The notes: generated by a model not told the origin, from the letters alone. Positions 34,139 through 44,664 are shown, counted from the first letter of the stretch. The stretch is DNA of 64,000 nt from Saccharothrix sp. NRRL B-16348 (GCF_001280085.1 NZ_LGED01000211.1:62001-126000), one strand, 5' to 3'. Translations and numbers: made by a program.

Positions 34139-34818
34139 GGTCTGCCACACCCTGGTCCATCGTGTTCGACGACGTGCTGGTCGCGACCGGCGAGACGTTG
34201 TACATGGTGGTCGTCTCGACCCTGATCGCTGTGCTGCTCGGCGCGCCCGTCGGCATCTGGCTTCAGCTCACCGCCCCCGGTGGGCTGAAGCCCCGGCCGG
34301 TGCTGCACAAGGTGCTCGGGTTCGTCGTGGACCTGGGCCGTTCCATGCCGTTCCTGGTCCTGCTGGTGGTGCTCACCTCGCTGACCAGGCTGTTGTTGGG
34401 CAGCACCATCGGACCCACGGCGGCCATCGTGCCGCTCGCCGTCGGAGCCATCCCGTTCGTCGGCAGGCTGGTCCAGAACGTGCTGGCCGAGGTGCACGTG
34501 TCGGTGGTCGAGGCCGCCGTCACCACCGGGTCGTCCACGGTGCGGATCGTGCGCAGCGTGCTGCTGCGCGAGTCGTCGCCCGCGCTGGTCAACGCCGTGG
34601 GCGTGACCGCGATCGCGCTGCTCGGGTACTCGGCGATGGCCGGGGTGGTCGGTGGTGGTGGGCTCGGCGACCTGGCCGTGCGCATGGGCTACCAGCGGTT
34701 CAACGACCGGTACCTGTGGAGCACGGTCGTCGTGCTGGCGATCATCGCCACCGCGATCCAGTTCACCACCAACCGGGTGGCCCGTGGTGTCGACCGGCGC
34801 CGTACTGCGTCTGTGTGA
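34135..34818 (+). CDS. metI: Methionine ABC transporter permease MetI
   Basis: The 227-residue permease has about five transmembrane helices and the MetI-type region RSMPFLVLLVVLTSLTRLLL, the EAA loop (EAAVTTGSSTVRIVRSVLL) that contacts MetN, and AGVVGGGGLGDLAVRMGYQ. GTG at 34135 overlaps the metN stop by 4 bases (GTGA). Confidence 0.95.
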   Translation: MRSATPWSIVFDDVLVATGETLYMVVVSTLIAVLLGAPVGIWLQLTAPGGLKPRPVLHKVLGFVVDLGRSMPFLVLLVVLTSLTRLLLGSTIGPTAAIVPLAVGAIPFVGRLVQNVLAEVHVSVVEAAVTTGSSTVRIVRSVLLRESSPALVNAVGVTAIALLGYSAMAGVVGGGGLGDLAVRMGYQRFNDRYLWSTVVVLAIIATAIQFTTNRVARGVDRRRTASV

Positions 34819-34880
34819 TCGTTCTTGGTTTCTGTTTGATTGTTTCTGTCTGATCGTTCGCACCTCAGCTAAGGAATGAA

Positions 34881-35687
34881 ATGCGTATTCGTGCTGCCCT
34901 GCTGGCCGTGCTGCTGACCGCAGTGGGCTGCGGTAGTGGCGACAACGGCGCCGCGTCCGACCCGAACGCGCCGTTGAAGGTCGGGGTGAGCCCGGTCCCG
35001 CACGCCCAGGTGCTGCGGTACGTGGCCGACAATCTGGCCGCGGCGAAGGGCCTCAAGATCGAGGTCGTCGAGTTCACTGACTACGTGCAGCCGAACACGG
35101 CGCTGGTGGACGGGTCGCTGGACGCCAACTACTTCCAGACCGTGCCGTACCTGGACACGTTCAAGGCGGAGAGCGGCGCGTCGCTGGAGTGGATCGGGCC
35201 GGTGCACCTCGAACCGCTCGGCGTGTACTCGAAGAAGCACAAGTCGCTGGCCGACCTGCCGTCCGGCGCGAAGGTGGCCGTGGCGAACGACGCGACGAAC
35301 GAGGCGCGCGGGCTGAAGCTGCTGCAGGACAACGGGCTGATCAAGCTCACGCCGGGCGCGGAGAAGACGGCGACCATCCGGGACATCGCGGAGAACCCGC
35401 GCGGGCTGGAGTTCGTCGAGCTGGAGGCGGCGCAGCTGCCGCGCTCGCTGGACGACACGGACGCGTCCGTGGTGAACGGCAACTACGCCATCGACGCCGG
35501 GCTGAAGCCCGCGTCCGACGCGTTGGCGCTGGAGAAGGCCGAGGGCAACCCGAACGCGAACGGCCTGGTCACGCGGGCGGAGCTGAAGGACGACCCGCGG
35601 GTGCGCGACCTGCTGGCACTGCTCCAGTCGCAGGAGGTCAAAGACTACATCAAGGAGACCTTCGCGGGCTCGGTCCTGTCCGTCTGA
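34881..35687 (+). CDS. metQ: Methionine-binding lipoprotein MetQ
   Basis: MetQ (NlpA family) captures methionine outside the membrane. The 268-residue protein has a lipoprotein signal with lipobox AVGC (Cys17), then LKVGVSPVPHAQVLRYVADN, the FTDYVQPNTALVDGSLDANY segment that is a family hallmark, and GNYAIDAGL near the C-terminus. ATG at 34881 has AAGGA a few bases upstream. It lies 62 bases after metI in the same operon. Confidence 0.94.
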   Translation: MRIRAALLAVLLTAVGCGSGDNGAASDPNAPLKVGVSPVPHAQVLRYVADNLAAAKGLKIEVVEFTDYVQPNTALVDGSLDANYFQTVPYLDTFKAESGASLEWIGPVHLEPLGVYSKKHKSLADLPSGAKVAVANDATNEARGLKLLQDNGLIKLTPGAEKTATIRDIAENPRGLEFVELEAAQLPRSLDDTDASVVNGNYAIDAGLKPASDALALEKAEGNPNANGLVTRAELKDDPRVRDLLALLQSQEVKDYIKETFAGSVLSV

Positions 35688-35693
35688 ACCACC

Positions 35694-35803
35694 GAGAGTC
35701 CTACGTTCAAGTCGCGAGAGTCCTACCTTCAGGTCGCGCGTGTCCTACGTTCGGAACGCGCGTGTCCTACGTTCAGGACGGGTGAGTTCAACGTTCGGGA
35801 CGT
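35694..35803. repeat. Five tandem copies of a 22-bp repeat (direct array)
   Basis: Units start at 35694, 35716, 35738, 35760 and 35782 with exact 22-base spacing; the core is TCCTACGTTCAG. The same unit forms an inverted array at 57519-57704. The array begins 6 bases after the metQ stop. The units follow each other without spacers, unlike CRISPR. Confidence 0.88.
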
Positions 35804-35860
35804 CGAGGACGAGAAAAGCCCAAGAAAGAGCAAAGCCCGAGAAAGAGCAAAGAGTCCTCG
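35804..35860. repeat. Hairpin enclosing a purine-rich 17-bp tandem repeat
   Basis: CGAGGAC (35804-35810) pairs with GTCCTCG (35854-35860). The loop holds AAGCCCAAGAAAGAGCA (35816-35832) and a near-identical copy (35833-35849, one mismatch). It is strongly purine-rich, unlike the surrounding sequence. Confidence 0.7.
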
Positions 35861-35932
35861 CCGGACGGGCAGATCAGCAGGATGACGCCTGGTTTGGTGG
35901 TTCAGCGCCGGGTCCGTTGTCGGTCCGGGTTT

Positions 35933-36097
35933 CGTGTCATCCCGCCGACCTCCACAAGGGCGACCACACGTGTCAAGGGGGCGACAACAGTGGATGTGGC
36001 AGGCATTGGTGAACGCCGCCCCCTTGACACGTGCGGTAGGGCTGCGCCAGGTCGGCGGGATTGCGGTAGGGCTGCGCCAGGTCGGCGGGATGACACG
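35933..36097. repeat. 165-bp palindromic element with nested inverted repeats
   Basis: Terminal arms CGTGTCATCCCGCCGACCT (35933-35951) and its complement (36079-36097) match over 19 bp. Inside them CACGTGTCAAGGGGGCG (35967-35983) matches 36017-36033 over 17 bp. No transposase or coding sequence is inside. It may be a non-autonomous repeat element (REP/MITE-like) or a structured RNA. The remaining part of the 35688-36202 spacer holds only the promoter of ispE. Confidence 0.8.
36033..36092. repeat. Two tandem copies of a 30-bp repeat
   Basis: GCGGTAGGGCTGCGCCAGGT and its following ten bases repeat at 36033 and 36063 with 29 of 30 matches. The repeat forms the right limb of the palindromic element; the left limb lacks the duplication. 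Confidence 0.85.
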
Positions 36098-36189
36098 AAG
36101 CCCTCCTTTATTTGGGGGAAGGTGCGGGGGTGAAGTGGGTTCCGTCGCAGGTCAGGGGTTGGTAGGAGCGAGCAACCCGGGATCGCCCG

Positions 36190-36195
36190 TACGCT
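36190..36195 (+). promoter_or_regulatory. Candidate leaderless -10 box of ispE
   Basis: TACGCT ends 7 bases before the GTG at 36203. Confidence 0.5.
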
Positions 36196-36202
36196 TCATG
36201 GC

Positions 36203-37168
36203 GTGCTCGCTGTCGTCCCACCCCCGGTCACCGTCCGCGTCCCGGCCAAGGTCAACCTCCACCTGGCCGTAGGCGACTCCCGCGCGGACGGCTACCACGA
36301 CCTGGTGACGATCTTCCAGGCCTTGTCGTTGACCGACGAGGTGACGGTCGCCATCGCCGAGGATCCCGGAGTCGAGGTGCACGGCGAGGGTGCCGACGCG
36401 GTGCCCACCGGGCCGTCCAACCTGGCGTGGCGGGCGGTGCGGGTGTTGGCCGAGCACGTCGGCCGCGATCCGGACGACCCGAAGGTCCGGGTAGTCATCC
36501 GAAAGTCGATCCCGGTGGCCGGTGGCATGGCGGGTGGCAGCGCGGACGCGGCGGCGACGCTCGTCGGGTTGGCCTCGCTGTGGCGGTTGGAGATCAGCCG
36601 GGACGAGTTGGCCGGCATCGCGGGCAAGATCGGGGCGGACGTGCCGTTCGCCATCTACGGCGGCACGGCCCTGGGCACGGACCGGGGTGACCGGATCGTG
36701 CCCGTGCTGTCCCGCCACACGTTCCACTGGGTGCTGGCGTTCGACCGGCGCGGGCTGTCCACGCCCGAGGTGTTCGACGAGTTGGACCGGCTGCGCGCCG
36801 ACGGTGACCCGCCCCGGGTCGGCGAGGCGGAGGCCGTGCTGGAGGGCCTGTCGTCCGGTGATCCGCGTCAGCTCGCGCTGCTGCTGGGCAACGACCTGCA
36901 GGCGGCGGCCGTGTCGCTGAGGCCGAACCTGCGCCGCACGTTGCGCGCGGGCGTGAACGCGGGTGCGTTGGCCGGGATGGTGTCCGGTTCGGGGCCGACC
37001 TGCGCGTTCCTCTGCACGGACGGTGACTCGGCGGTGCGGGTGGCGGCCGAGTTGGCGGGTGCGGGCGTCTGCCGGACGGTGCGCGTGGCGCAGGGGCCGG
37101 TGCACGGGGCACGCGTCATCGGCACCGAGGAAGCGCCCCGGCCCATTCCGCCCGAAGTGCACGCCTGA
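36203..37168 (+). CDS. ispE: 4-diphosphocytidyl-2-C-methyl-D-erythritol kinase
   Basis: IspE phosphorylates CDP-ME in the MEP isoprenoid pathway. The 321-residue protein has the GHMP-kinase layout: [20 protein letters not shown] at the start, the ATP motif [38 protein letters not shown], and [10 protein letters not shown] at the C-terminal motif. GTG at 36203 has TACGCT 7 bases upstream and no Shine-Dalgarno. It follows ksgA after the inserted metNIQ operon, whereas mycobacteria have ksgA-ispE directly. Confidence 0.95.
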   Translation: MLAVVPPPVTVRVPAKVNLHLAVGDSRADGYHDLVTIFQALSLTDEVTVAIAEDPGVEVHGEGADAVPTGPSNLAWRAVRVLAEHVGRDPDDPKVRVVIRKSIPVAGGMAGGSADAAATLVGLASLWRLEISRDELAGIAGKIGADVPFAIYGGTALGTDRGDRIVPVLSRHTFHWVLAFDRRGLSTPEVFDELDRLRADGDPPRVGEAEAVLEGLSSGDPRQLALLLGNDLQAAAVSLRPNLRRTLRAGVNAGALAGMVSGSGPTCAFLCTDGDSAVRVAAELAGAGVCRTVRVAQGPVHGARVIGTEEAPRPIPPEVHA

Positions 37169-37343
37169 CCCGGTCACGTTCCGTGGTGGCTTCGGCGCGG
37201 TGAGGGTCTGTTTGAGCTGTGACGTCGGACTCGCTGGGGTGGTGAGGGCTGGTGCGTCGAGCACGGGCGGGCGGTTGTCGTCGGCGCGATAGCTAGGCTG
37301 GCGTACTGCGTTGTCACCCCGTTCTCGATGAAGGTGCTGGTAC

Positions 37344-39113
<1,770 letters not shown>

Positions 39114-39117
39114 CCCG

Positions 39118-39687
39118 TCAGGACAGGAAAGTCCGGGTGCGGGTCAGGAGGAGGTCGGCGGCGGCAGGCGTGTAGCCGGGGAGGCCGGGGTCGGCGAAGA
39201 GGTGCTGGTCGCCGGGGTAGAGGAACAGCTCGGCGGCCGGGGTGGCCGTGACGAGGGCGCGGGCCGCTTCCAAGTCGCCGTCGCCGACGAAGACCGCGTC
39301 GTCCTCCATGGCGTGCACCTGCACCGGAACGTCCGCGGGCCACCCCGAGCCGAACTCCGACACCGGGATGCACGCGCCGCACAGGAGCGCGCCCTTGGCG
39401 CCGGGCCGGGTCTGGGCCAGCATCTGCGCCGGCAGCACGCCCAGCGAGAAACCGGCGTAGAAGAGGTCGGGCGGGAGGTTGTCGGCGGCGGCCCGGCCGC
39501 GGTCGAGGATCGTGCCGAAACCGATCTCCTCGGCGTGCGCCACACCGTCCTCGAACTTGTCGAAGACCCGTCCGTCGAACAGATCGGGTGTGTGCACGGT
39601 GTGGCCGGCCGCCCTCAGCTGCTCGGCGAACTCGCGCACACCGGGCGTCAGCCCTTGCACGTGGTGGAACAGCAGGACACCGGCCAT
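39118..39687 (-). CDS. Dienelactone hydrolase family protein
   Basis: The 189-residue alpha/beta hydrolase has the nucleophile elbow YAGFSLGV, with Ser in place of the usual Cys, and the catalytic His in PGDQHLFADPG. It starts MAGVLLFHHVQGLTPGVREF. The substrate is unknown. ATG at 39687 follows GGAGGAGAG, a good Shine-Dalgarno. It is convergent with the ABC-F gene and follows the DivIVA-repeat gene on the same strand with 24 bases between. Confidence 0.88.
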   Translation of the reverse strand: MAGVLLFHHVQGLTPGVREFAEQLRAAGHTVHTPDLFDGRVFDKFEDGVAHAEEIGFGTILDRGRAAADNLPPDLFYAGFSLGVLPAQMLAQTRPGAKGALLCGACIPVSEFGSGWPADVPVQVHAMEDDAVFVGDGDLEAARALVTATPAAELFLYPGDQHLFADPGLPGYTPAAADLLLTRTRTFLS

Positions 39688-39711
39688 CTCTCCTCCAATC
39701 GCACGATCACC

Positions 39712-40968
39712 CTAACGGCCGCGCCGCCGCAGCTCGGCCACCAGCAACGGCATCAGCTCGTCCACGAACGCGCAGTCGTAGCCCTGCCCCGCCATCAACG
39801 ACGAGGCGAACTTCGTCTTCGCCACCTCCGCCGACGACGCGCCGACCATGCCGTCGAGCGCGATGCCGACCTCCTCCAGCACCCGGTCCACCTGGGACGT
39901 CCGGTACCCGCGCTGCGCCGGCCCCGCCACCGGGATCTTGATCAACCGCAGCTGCTTCCACGACGTGATCGGCGGGATCGCGCTCGGCCGCGGCGGCCCG
40001 TCGCCCAGCTGCTTCTCCACCCGTGCCAGGAACGCGTCCACCTCGGTCTCGTCGTACCCGCGCCTGCCGAACATGGGGCGGCTGAAGCGGACCTCGCGGA
40101 CCTCGCGGGCGGTCAGGTCGTCCTGGCCGAGCAGGGTGTTCTCGATCCGGTCGAGGAACTTGTCGACCTGCGACTCCTGGTAGCCGCGCCGGCCGCGCGG
40201 CGGCTTGCCGAACGCTGCGGTGCGGACGTCACGGGCGGTCAACGGGCGCGTGCCGGGGCCCGGGCGGGGGCGCAGGGGAGGCGGCGCGGGAGAAGCGGGA
40301 GAGGCGGGAGGAGCGGGGGGAACGAGGGAGACGGGCGGCGTGGCCACGGGCCGGGCCGGCATCCGCTCCAACGTCACCACGACGAGGTCGAGGAACGTGT
40401 CCACGTCGTCCTCGTCGTACCCGGCCCGACCCGGCGGGGCGAAGCTGAACTCGTAGTCCTGCACTTCCCGGGCGGTCAGGTCGTCACGGCCCGCCAGGGT
40501 GTTCTCGATCCGGTCGAGGAACGCGTCGATCTCGCCCTCGTGGTAGCCCCGGTTCCCCGGTCTGGGCTTGTGGAACCGCACACCGCGCACGTCCTGCGGC
40601 GTCAGCCTGGCCGCCGGGCGCATCCCGGTCGACGTGGCGTGCGCGCCCTGCGCGGGAGCGGTGGCCTGGCGCCGCTGGGGCGTCGAGCCGAGCGTCTCGG
40701 CCACCAGGTCCATGAACGCGTCGACCTCGGCCGCGTAGTAGCCCGGCCGCGAGGGTCTGAACCGCACCTCTCGCACGTCCTGCTCGCTCACGTCGTCCCG
40801 GCCGAGCAGCGTTGCCTCGATGCGGTCCAGGAAGGCGTCCACCTGACCCTCGTCGTACCCGGGCTGGCCGGGCGGGGGGCGGTGGAAGGCGACCTGCCGC
40901 AGATCCTGCGCGCCCAACAGCGGCGCCGGATGTGCCGGCATGTGCTGGCGAGCCTCGAACCCGGCCAC
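39712..40968 (-). CDS. Octa-repeat DivIVA-domain protein
   Basis: The 418-residue protein is built from eight copies of a DivIVA-type motif, about 40-45 residues each, following F....G..GYDE..VDAFL..IE.TL. They are organised as four pairs; for example [58 protein letters not shown] and [20 protein letters not shown]. Pro-rich linkers separate pairs 2/3. DivIVA motifs bind negatively curved membrane at poles and septa; a protein with eight may be a scaffold. Positive charge and Gly-Tyr turns recur at each copy. GTG at 40968 has AAGGAGG 7 bases upstream. It is divergent from the acyl-AMP ligase and next to pth/rplY, near a second such protein. Confidence 0.85.
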   Translation of the reverse strand: MAGFEARQHMPAHPAPLLGAQDLRQVAFHRPPPGQPGYDEGQVDAFLDRIEATLLGRDDVSEQDVREVRFRPSRPGYYAAEVDAFMDLVAETLGSTPQRRQATAPAQGAHATSTGMRPAARLTPQDVRGVRFHKPRPGNRGYHEGEIDAFLDRIENTLAGRDDLTAREVQDYEFSFAPPGRAGYDEDDVDTFLDLVVVTLERMPARPVATPPVSLVPPAPPASPASPAPPPLRPRPGPGTRPLTARDVRTAAFGKPPRGRRGYQESQVDKFLDRIENTLLGQDDLTAREVREVRFSRPMFGRRGYDETEVDAFLARVEKQLGDGPPRPSAIPPITSWKQLRLIKIPVAGPAQRGYRTSQVDRVLEEVGIALDGMVGASSAEVAKTKFASSLMAGQGYDCAFVDELMPLLVAELRRRGR

Positions 40969-41062
40969 CCAATTACCTCCTTCGTGTGGTGTACCGGGGA
41001 GTATCGCCGGATGATGCGCCCGATGTTTCGCCCTATCGGCTCAATGCGCCGGAAGATCGCTC

Positions 41063-41068
41063 TACCCT
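41063..41068 (+). promoter_or_regulatory. Candidate leaderless -10 box of the acyl-AMP ligase gene
   Basis: TACCCT ends 7 bases before the ATG at 41076. Confidence 0.5.
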
Positions 41069-41075
41069 GGCGGAC

Positions 41076-42725
41076 ATGAGCCGGTTCGTGGACACGATGG
41101 TGGCAACCGCTTCGGGCGCCGGGGGACAGACGCGAGGCATGACCACGGGGGAGCCGAACGCCCCGGTCCGCAGGTCGTGGGCGGAGGTACACCAGCAGGC
41201 CACCCGCATGGCCGGCGCGCTCGTGGCGGACGGGGTGGCGCGCGGCGAGTCGATCGCGGTCCTCGCGGGCGACCCGGCCGAGATCGCGCCCGCCGTGCAG
41301 GCGGTGTGGCTGGCCGGCGGCAGCACGACCATGCTGCACCAGCCGACGGCGCGCACCGACCTGGCCGAGTGGGCCGGTGACACGTTGCGCGTGCTCACCA
41401 TGATCGGCGCGAAGCTGGTGCTGCTCGGCGCGCCGTTCGACGCGCTGTCGGGCGTGCTGGACGAGCACGGCGTCTCCTACCGGAGGCTGGCCGAGCTGGA
41501 CGGCGAGCCGCTGGCGGCGCCCGTCGACGTGGACGAGGACCTGCCCGCGCTGCTGCAGCTCACCAGCGGTTCCACGGCCGACCCGAAGGCCGTCCGCATC
41601 ACGCACGGCAACCTGTGGTCCAACGCGAAGGCGATGGAGATCGCCGCCGAGCTCGACCCGGAGACCGACCGGATGGTCTCCTGGCTGCCGCTGTTCCACG
41701 ACATGGGGATGGTCGGGTTCCTGACCGTGCCCATGCTGTTCGGCATCGACCTGGTCAAGGTCACGCCGCCCGACTTCCTCGGCCGGCCCACCCTGTGGCC
41801 GGACCTGATCAGCCGCTACCAGGGCACCATCACGGCCGCCCCGAACTTCGCCTACGCCATCGCCGCCCGCCGGATGCAGGGCGTGGACGACGGCGCGTTC
41901 GACCTGTCCACGCTGCGGATCGCGCTGAACGGCGCCGAGCCCATCGACCCGGCCGCGGTGAAGACGTTCACCGACGCGGGCGCGCGGTTCGGGCTGCGCC
42001 CGGAGTGCGTGCTGTGCGCGTACGGCATGGCCGAGACGACGTTGGGCGTGGCGTTCGCGCCGGTGTTCACCGGCCTCTCGGTCGACGTGGTCGACCCGGA
42101 GCAGCTGGAGGCGGGCCACCGCGCCGTGCCCGTGGCGGCGGACAGCCCCAACGCGCGGGCGTTCCCGCTGCTCGGGCCGCCGTTGCCGGGACTTGAGGTG
42201 CAGGTGGTGGACGAGTCGGGCAAGGTGCTCGGTGAACGCGAGGTCGGTCAGCTGCGGGTGCGCGGCGAGGCCGTGACGCCCGGCTACCTCACCGTGACCG
42301 GGCCGCGGGACACCCAGGACGCCGAGGGCTGGCTGGACACCGGCGACGAGGGGTACGTGGTGGACGGCCAGGTCGTCGTCTGCGGGCGGCGCAAGGACGT
42401 GATCATCATGGGTGGGCGCAACATCTACCCCACGGACATCGAGCGCGCCGCGACCGCCGTCGAGGGCGTGCGCGCGGGCAACGCGGTGGCCGTGCGGCTG
42501 GACGCGGGGACGCGCCGTGAGCGGTTCGCCGTGGTGGTCGAGTCGAAGCTGGCGGGGGAGGAGGACGCGGTGCGCGCGTTGAGCAAGGAGATCAGCGCGC
42601 GGGTCGTGGACGCGGTCGGGCTGCGGCCGTTCTCCGTGGTCGTGCTCAAGCCGGGCAGCCTGCCGAAGACGCCGTCCGGCAAGCTCCGCCGCTCCGCCGC
42701 CGCGGGCCTGGTGCCCACCGTGTGA
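41076..42725 (+). CDS. Fatty acyl-AMP ligase/acyl-CoA synthetase (Pks16-like)
   Basis: The 549-residue adenylating enzyme has the AMP-binding P-loop LTSGSTADPKAV (about 160-171), the ALNGAEPIDP and YGMAETTLG motifs, GWLDTGDEGYVVDGQ, IMGGRNIYPTDIE and the C-terminal catalytic Lys in PKTPSGKLRR. It activates a fatty or carboxylic acid as acyl-AMP. Family and place match M. tuberculosis Rv1013 (pks16), despite the name a stand-alone ligase; no polyketide genes are nearby. ATG at 41076 has TACCCT 7 bases upstream. It overlaps the DUF3626 gene by one base (TGATG). Confidence 0.92.
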   Translation: MSRFVDTMVATASGAGGQTRGMTTGEPNAPVRRSWAEVHQQATRMAGALVADGVARGESIAVLAGDPAEIAPAVQAVWLAGGSTTMLHQPTARTDLAEWAGDTLRVLTMIGAKLVLLGAPFDALSGVLDEHGVSYRRLAELDGEPLAAPVDVDEDLPALLQLTSGSTADPKAVRITHGNLWSNAKAMEIAAELDPETDRMVSWLPLFHDMGMVGFLTVPMLFGIDLVKVTPPDFLGRPTLWPDLISRYQGTITAAPNFAYAIAARRMQGVDDGAFDLSTLRIALNGAEPIDPAAVKTFTDAGARFGLRPECVLCAYGMAETTLGVAFAPVFTGLSVDVVDPEQLEAGHRAVPVAADSPNARAFPLLGPPLPGLEVQVVDESGKVLGEREVGQLRVRGEAVTPGYLTVTGPRDTQDAEGWLDTGDEGYVVDGQVVVCGRRKDVIIMGGRNIYPTDIERAATAVEGVRAGNAVAVRLDAGTRRERFAVVVESKLAGEEDAVRALSKEISARVVDAVGLRPFSVVVLKPGSLPKTPSGKLRRSAAAGLVPTV

Positions 42726-43519
42726 TGTCACCGGCAGAGCGCGCGCTGGAGCACGTGAGGGCGCGGTCGACCGGTGTGCCGCTCGACCGCGCCCTGCGCG
42801 TCACCCTGAACTTCCACCCCGAACGAGTGGTCGCCGCCCTCGCGGACTCCGGCCGTTACGTCTCGCAGTTCGTCACCGGGACGGGCAACGGCGGCTTGAC
42901 CGCGTTCGCCGGTGGTGACCGGTGGCGGTGGGAGAACCGGATGTTCGGCGGCGTGTACGACGACGCGTCGCCGCACGACAGGCCGGTGTACGGCGGGCTG
43001 AACTTCCGCCTCAGCCCTTACGGCGCGTCACCGCGGTTCGGGTCGTCGCACCTGCGGCTGACCGAGGACGTCCTGGACCGGACCACGTTCTGCTATCCGG
43101 ACAGCGTGCTGGAGCCGGAAACGTTCGGCACGGCCGACCGGATGGCGTTGATCGAGATCGCCCGCGCGGACCACCGCGACCTGTTGGACGACTACATCGA
43201 GGCGCACGTGCACGGTCCCGTGTCGGTGGAGGCCGACGTGGAGGCGCTCGTGCTCGACCCCGGCTACCGGGGCACGGACGTGGAGGAGGCGGCCTACCGC
43301 CTGCCGTGCGCCGTCGAGTGGCACGCCGGGTTCCGGCTGCACGTGGACGAGCTGCGCCGTCACCCGGACTTCCGGGGCCCCGAGTACGTCGACCTCGGCG
43401 TGGAGGTCGCGGTGGACGGCGTGCTCACGCCGAAGGTCATCGGCGACGCCCACGACCACCACGACCAGCAGGACCTGAAGAAGGTCTGGCACCTGCTCGC
43501 CCGCTTCGGCCGTGCTTGA
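42725..43519 (+). CDS. DUF3626 domain-containing protein
   Basis: The 264-residue protein has the DUF3626 pattern: VTLNFHPERVVAALADSGRY, SQFVTGTGNGGLTAFAGGDR, WENRMFGGVYDDA, RPVYGGLNFRLSPYGASPRF and GSSHLRLTEDVLDRTTF. Members resemble ADP-ribosyltransferase-fold toxins in the Aravind-style classification, but I am not sure of an activity here, and no immunity gene is evident. ATG at 42725 overlaps the stop of the acyl-AMP ligase by one base, so the two are translationally coupled. It is convergent with pth, 15 bases apart. Confidence 0.85.
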   Translation: MSPAERALEHVRARSTGVPLDRALRVTLNFHPERVVAALADSGRYVSQFVTGTGNGGLTAFAGGDRWRWENRMFGGVYDDASPHDRPVYGGLNFRLSPYGASPRFGSSHLRLTEDVLDRTTFCYPDSVLEPETFGTADRMALIEIARADHRDLLDDYIEAHVHGPVSVEADVEALVLDPGYRGTDVEEAAYRLPCAVEWHAGFRLHVDELRRHPDFRGPEYVDLGVEVAVDGVLTPKVIGDAHDHHDQQDLKKVWHLLARFGRA

Positions 43520-43534
43520 AGGGCTCCGTGAGGC

Positions 43535-44104
43535 TCAGTGGAACTTGTTCTGGGCCGCTTCCAGCCCGAGTTCCAGCAACGCCTCCACGGCGTCCGCCGT
43601 CCGGTCCAGTTCCAGCGCCAGCTGCTTGCGCTCCACCAGCGAGAAGTCGCGCAGCACGTAGTCGGCGGGGTCCATCCGGCCCGGCGGCCGGTCCACCCCG
43701 AACCGCACCCGGTGGTAGTCCTTCGTGCCCAACGACTTCGTGATCGACCGCAGCCCGTTGTGCCCGTTCTCGCCGCCGCCGATCTTGAGCCGCACCGTGC
43801 CGAACGGCAGGTCCAGCTCGTCGTGCACGACGATGATCGACGCCGGCGGCACCTTGTAGAAGTTCGCCGTGCCCGCCACCGGGCCACCGGAGGTGTTCAT
43901 GTAGCCGCGCGGCTTCGCCAGCACGACCCGGCGTCCGGCCAACCGGCCCTCCACCACCTCGGCGCCGCCCTTGTGCGCCTTGAACTTCCCGCCCACGCGC
44001 GCGGCCAGCTCGTCCAGCACGAGGAAGCCGACGTTGTGCCGGTTGCCCTCGTACTTGGGGCCGGAGTTGCCCAGCCCGACGACCAGGGCGACGTCATCGA
44101 CCAC
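43535..44104 (-). CDS. pth: Peptidyl-tRNA hydrolase
   Basis: Pth frees tRNA from stalled peptidyl-tRNA. The 189-residue protein has [20 protein letters not shown] with the catalytic His, the [13 protein letters not shown] segment, [11 protein letters not shown] with the conserved Asp, and [13 protein letters not shown]. Full length for the family. GTG at 44104 is chosen to match the family start; it overlaps the end of the upstream DivIVA gene by 11 bases. Position next to rplY is conserved (Rv1014c-Rv1015c). Confidence 0.96.
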   Translation of the reverse strand: MVDDVALVVGLGNSGPKYEGNRHNVGFLVLDELAARVGGKFKAHKGGAEVVEGRLAGRRVVLAKPRGYMNTSGGPVAGTANFYKVPPASIIVVHDELDLPFGTVRLKIGGGENGHNGLRSITKSLGTKDYHRVRFGVDRPPGRMDPADYVLRDFSLVERKQLALELDRTADAVEALLELGLEAAQNKFH

Positions 44105-44606
44105 GGAACCGCAACTCCTGCTCAAGCTCGTCCAACAAGGCGTCCACCGCGCGCACCTGGTAGCCCCGCCGCAGTCCGGACGTGGTGGTGAACCTGGTGT
44201 GGCGCACCTCGCTGGAGGTCATCCGCCCCCGGCCGTCCAGCGCCGCGGCGGCCCGGCCGAGGAACGCGTCGACTTCGCCGCGATCGTAGCCGTTCGGGGA
44301 GCGCGGCAGCTTCACCGCCAGCACCGCCTCGCCGGTCTGCAACGTCGTCGGCGGCACGTGCCCGGACCGCAGCTGGTGCTCGCACGCGGCCAGGAAGTCG
44401 TCCACGGTCCGCTGGTCGTACCCGCCGGCGATCTCCGTGAACACGATCGTGCGCACCCGGTCGGGTGGCAGCGGCGCGCGTCCGGCGAGCGCGTCGGCGA
44501 TGCGCACCACGAACGCGTCGACCTGCGCGGGGTCGTAGCCCTTGCCCTTCTTGCGGGGGAAGCGGGTGGCGCGCACCTGCGCCGGGCTCAGAAACGGGAA
44601 CGGCAC
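44094..44606 (-). CDS. Tetra-repeat DivIVA-domain protein
   Basis: The 170-residue protein consists almost entirely of four DivIVA motifs: [57 protein letters not shown] and [18 protein letters not shown]. There is no coiled-coil tail like in true DivIVA/Wag31. Start is uncertain: GTG 44606 follows GGGGCGGC, but the reading frame stays open upstream into rplY. It lies between rplY and pth on the same strand and overlaps pth by 11 bases, so it is inside a translation operon. It is a paralogue in kind of the octa-repeat protein at 39712-40968. Confidence 0.8.
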   Translation of the reverse strand: MPFPFLSPAQVRATRFPRKKGKGYDPAQVDAFVVRIADALAGRAPLPPDRVRTIVFTEIAGGYDQRTVDDFLAACEHQLRSGHVPPTTLQTGEAVLAVKLPRSPNGYDRGEVDAFLGRAAAALDGRGRMTSSEVRHTRFTTTSGLRRGYQVRAVDALLDELEQELRFRGR

Positions 44607-44664
44607 GCCGCCCCAGCCGTGCGGCGGGGGAGGCGTGCCGTCCGAGTTGCCCGACGTGATGGGC

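Noticed and set aside
35694..35803. CRISPR array
   Set aside because: Units are contiguous 22-mers with no unique spacers, no leader and no cas genes.
35933..36097. Insertion-sequence remnant
   Set aside because: Terminal inverted repeats exist, but there is no transposase fragment and no target-site duplication could be seen.
41076..42725. Polyketide or siderophore biosynthetic cluster
   Set aside because: Only a single adenylating enzyme is present, and it corresponds to a conserved stand-alone gene in mycobacteria.
42725..43519. Toxin-immunity pair with DUF3626
   Set aside because: No small partner gene lies beside it, and the gene is coupled to a metabolic enzyme instead.
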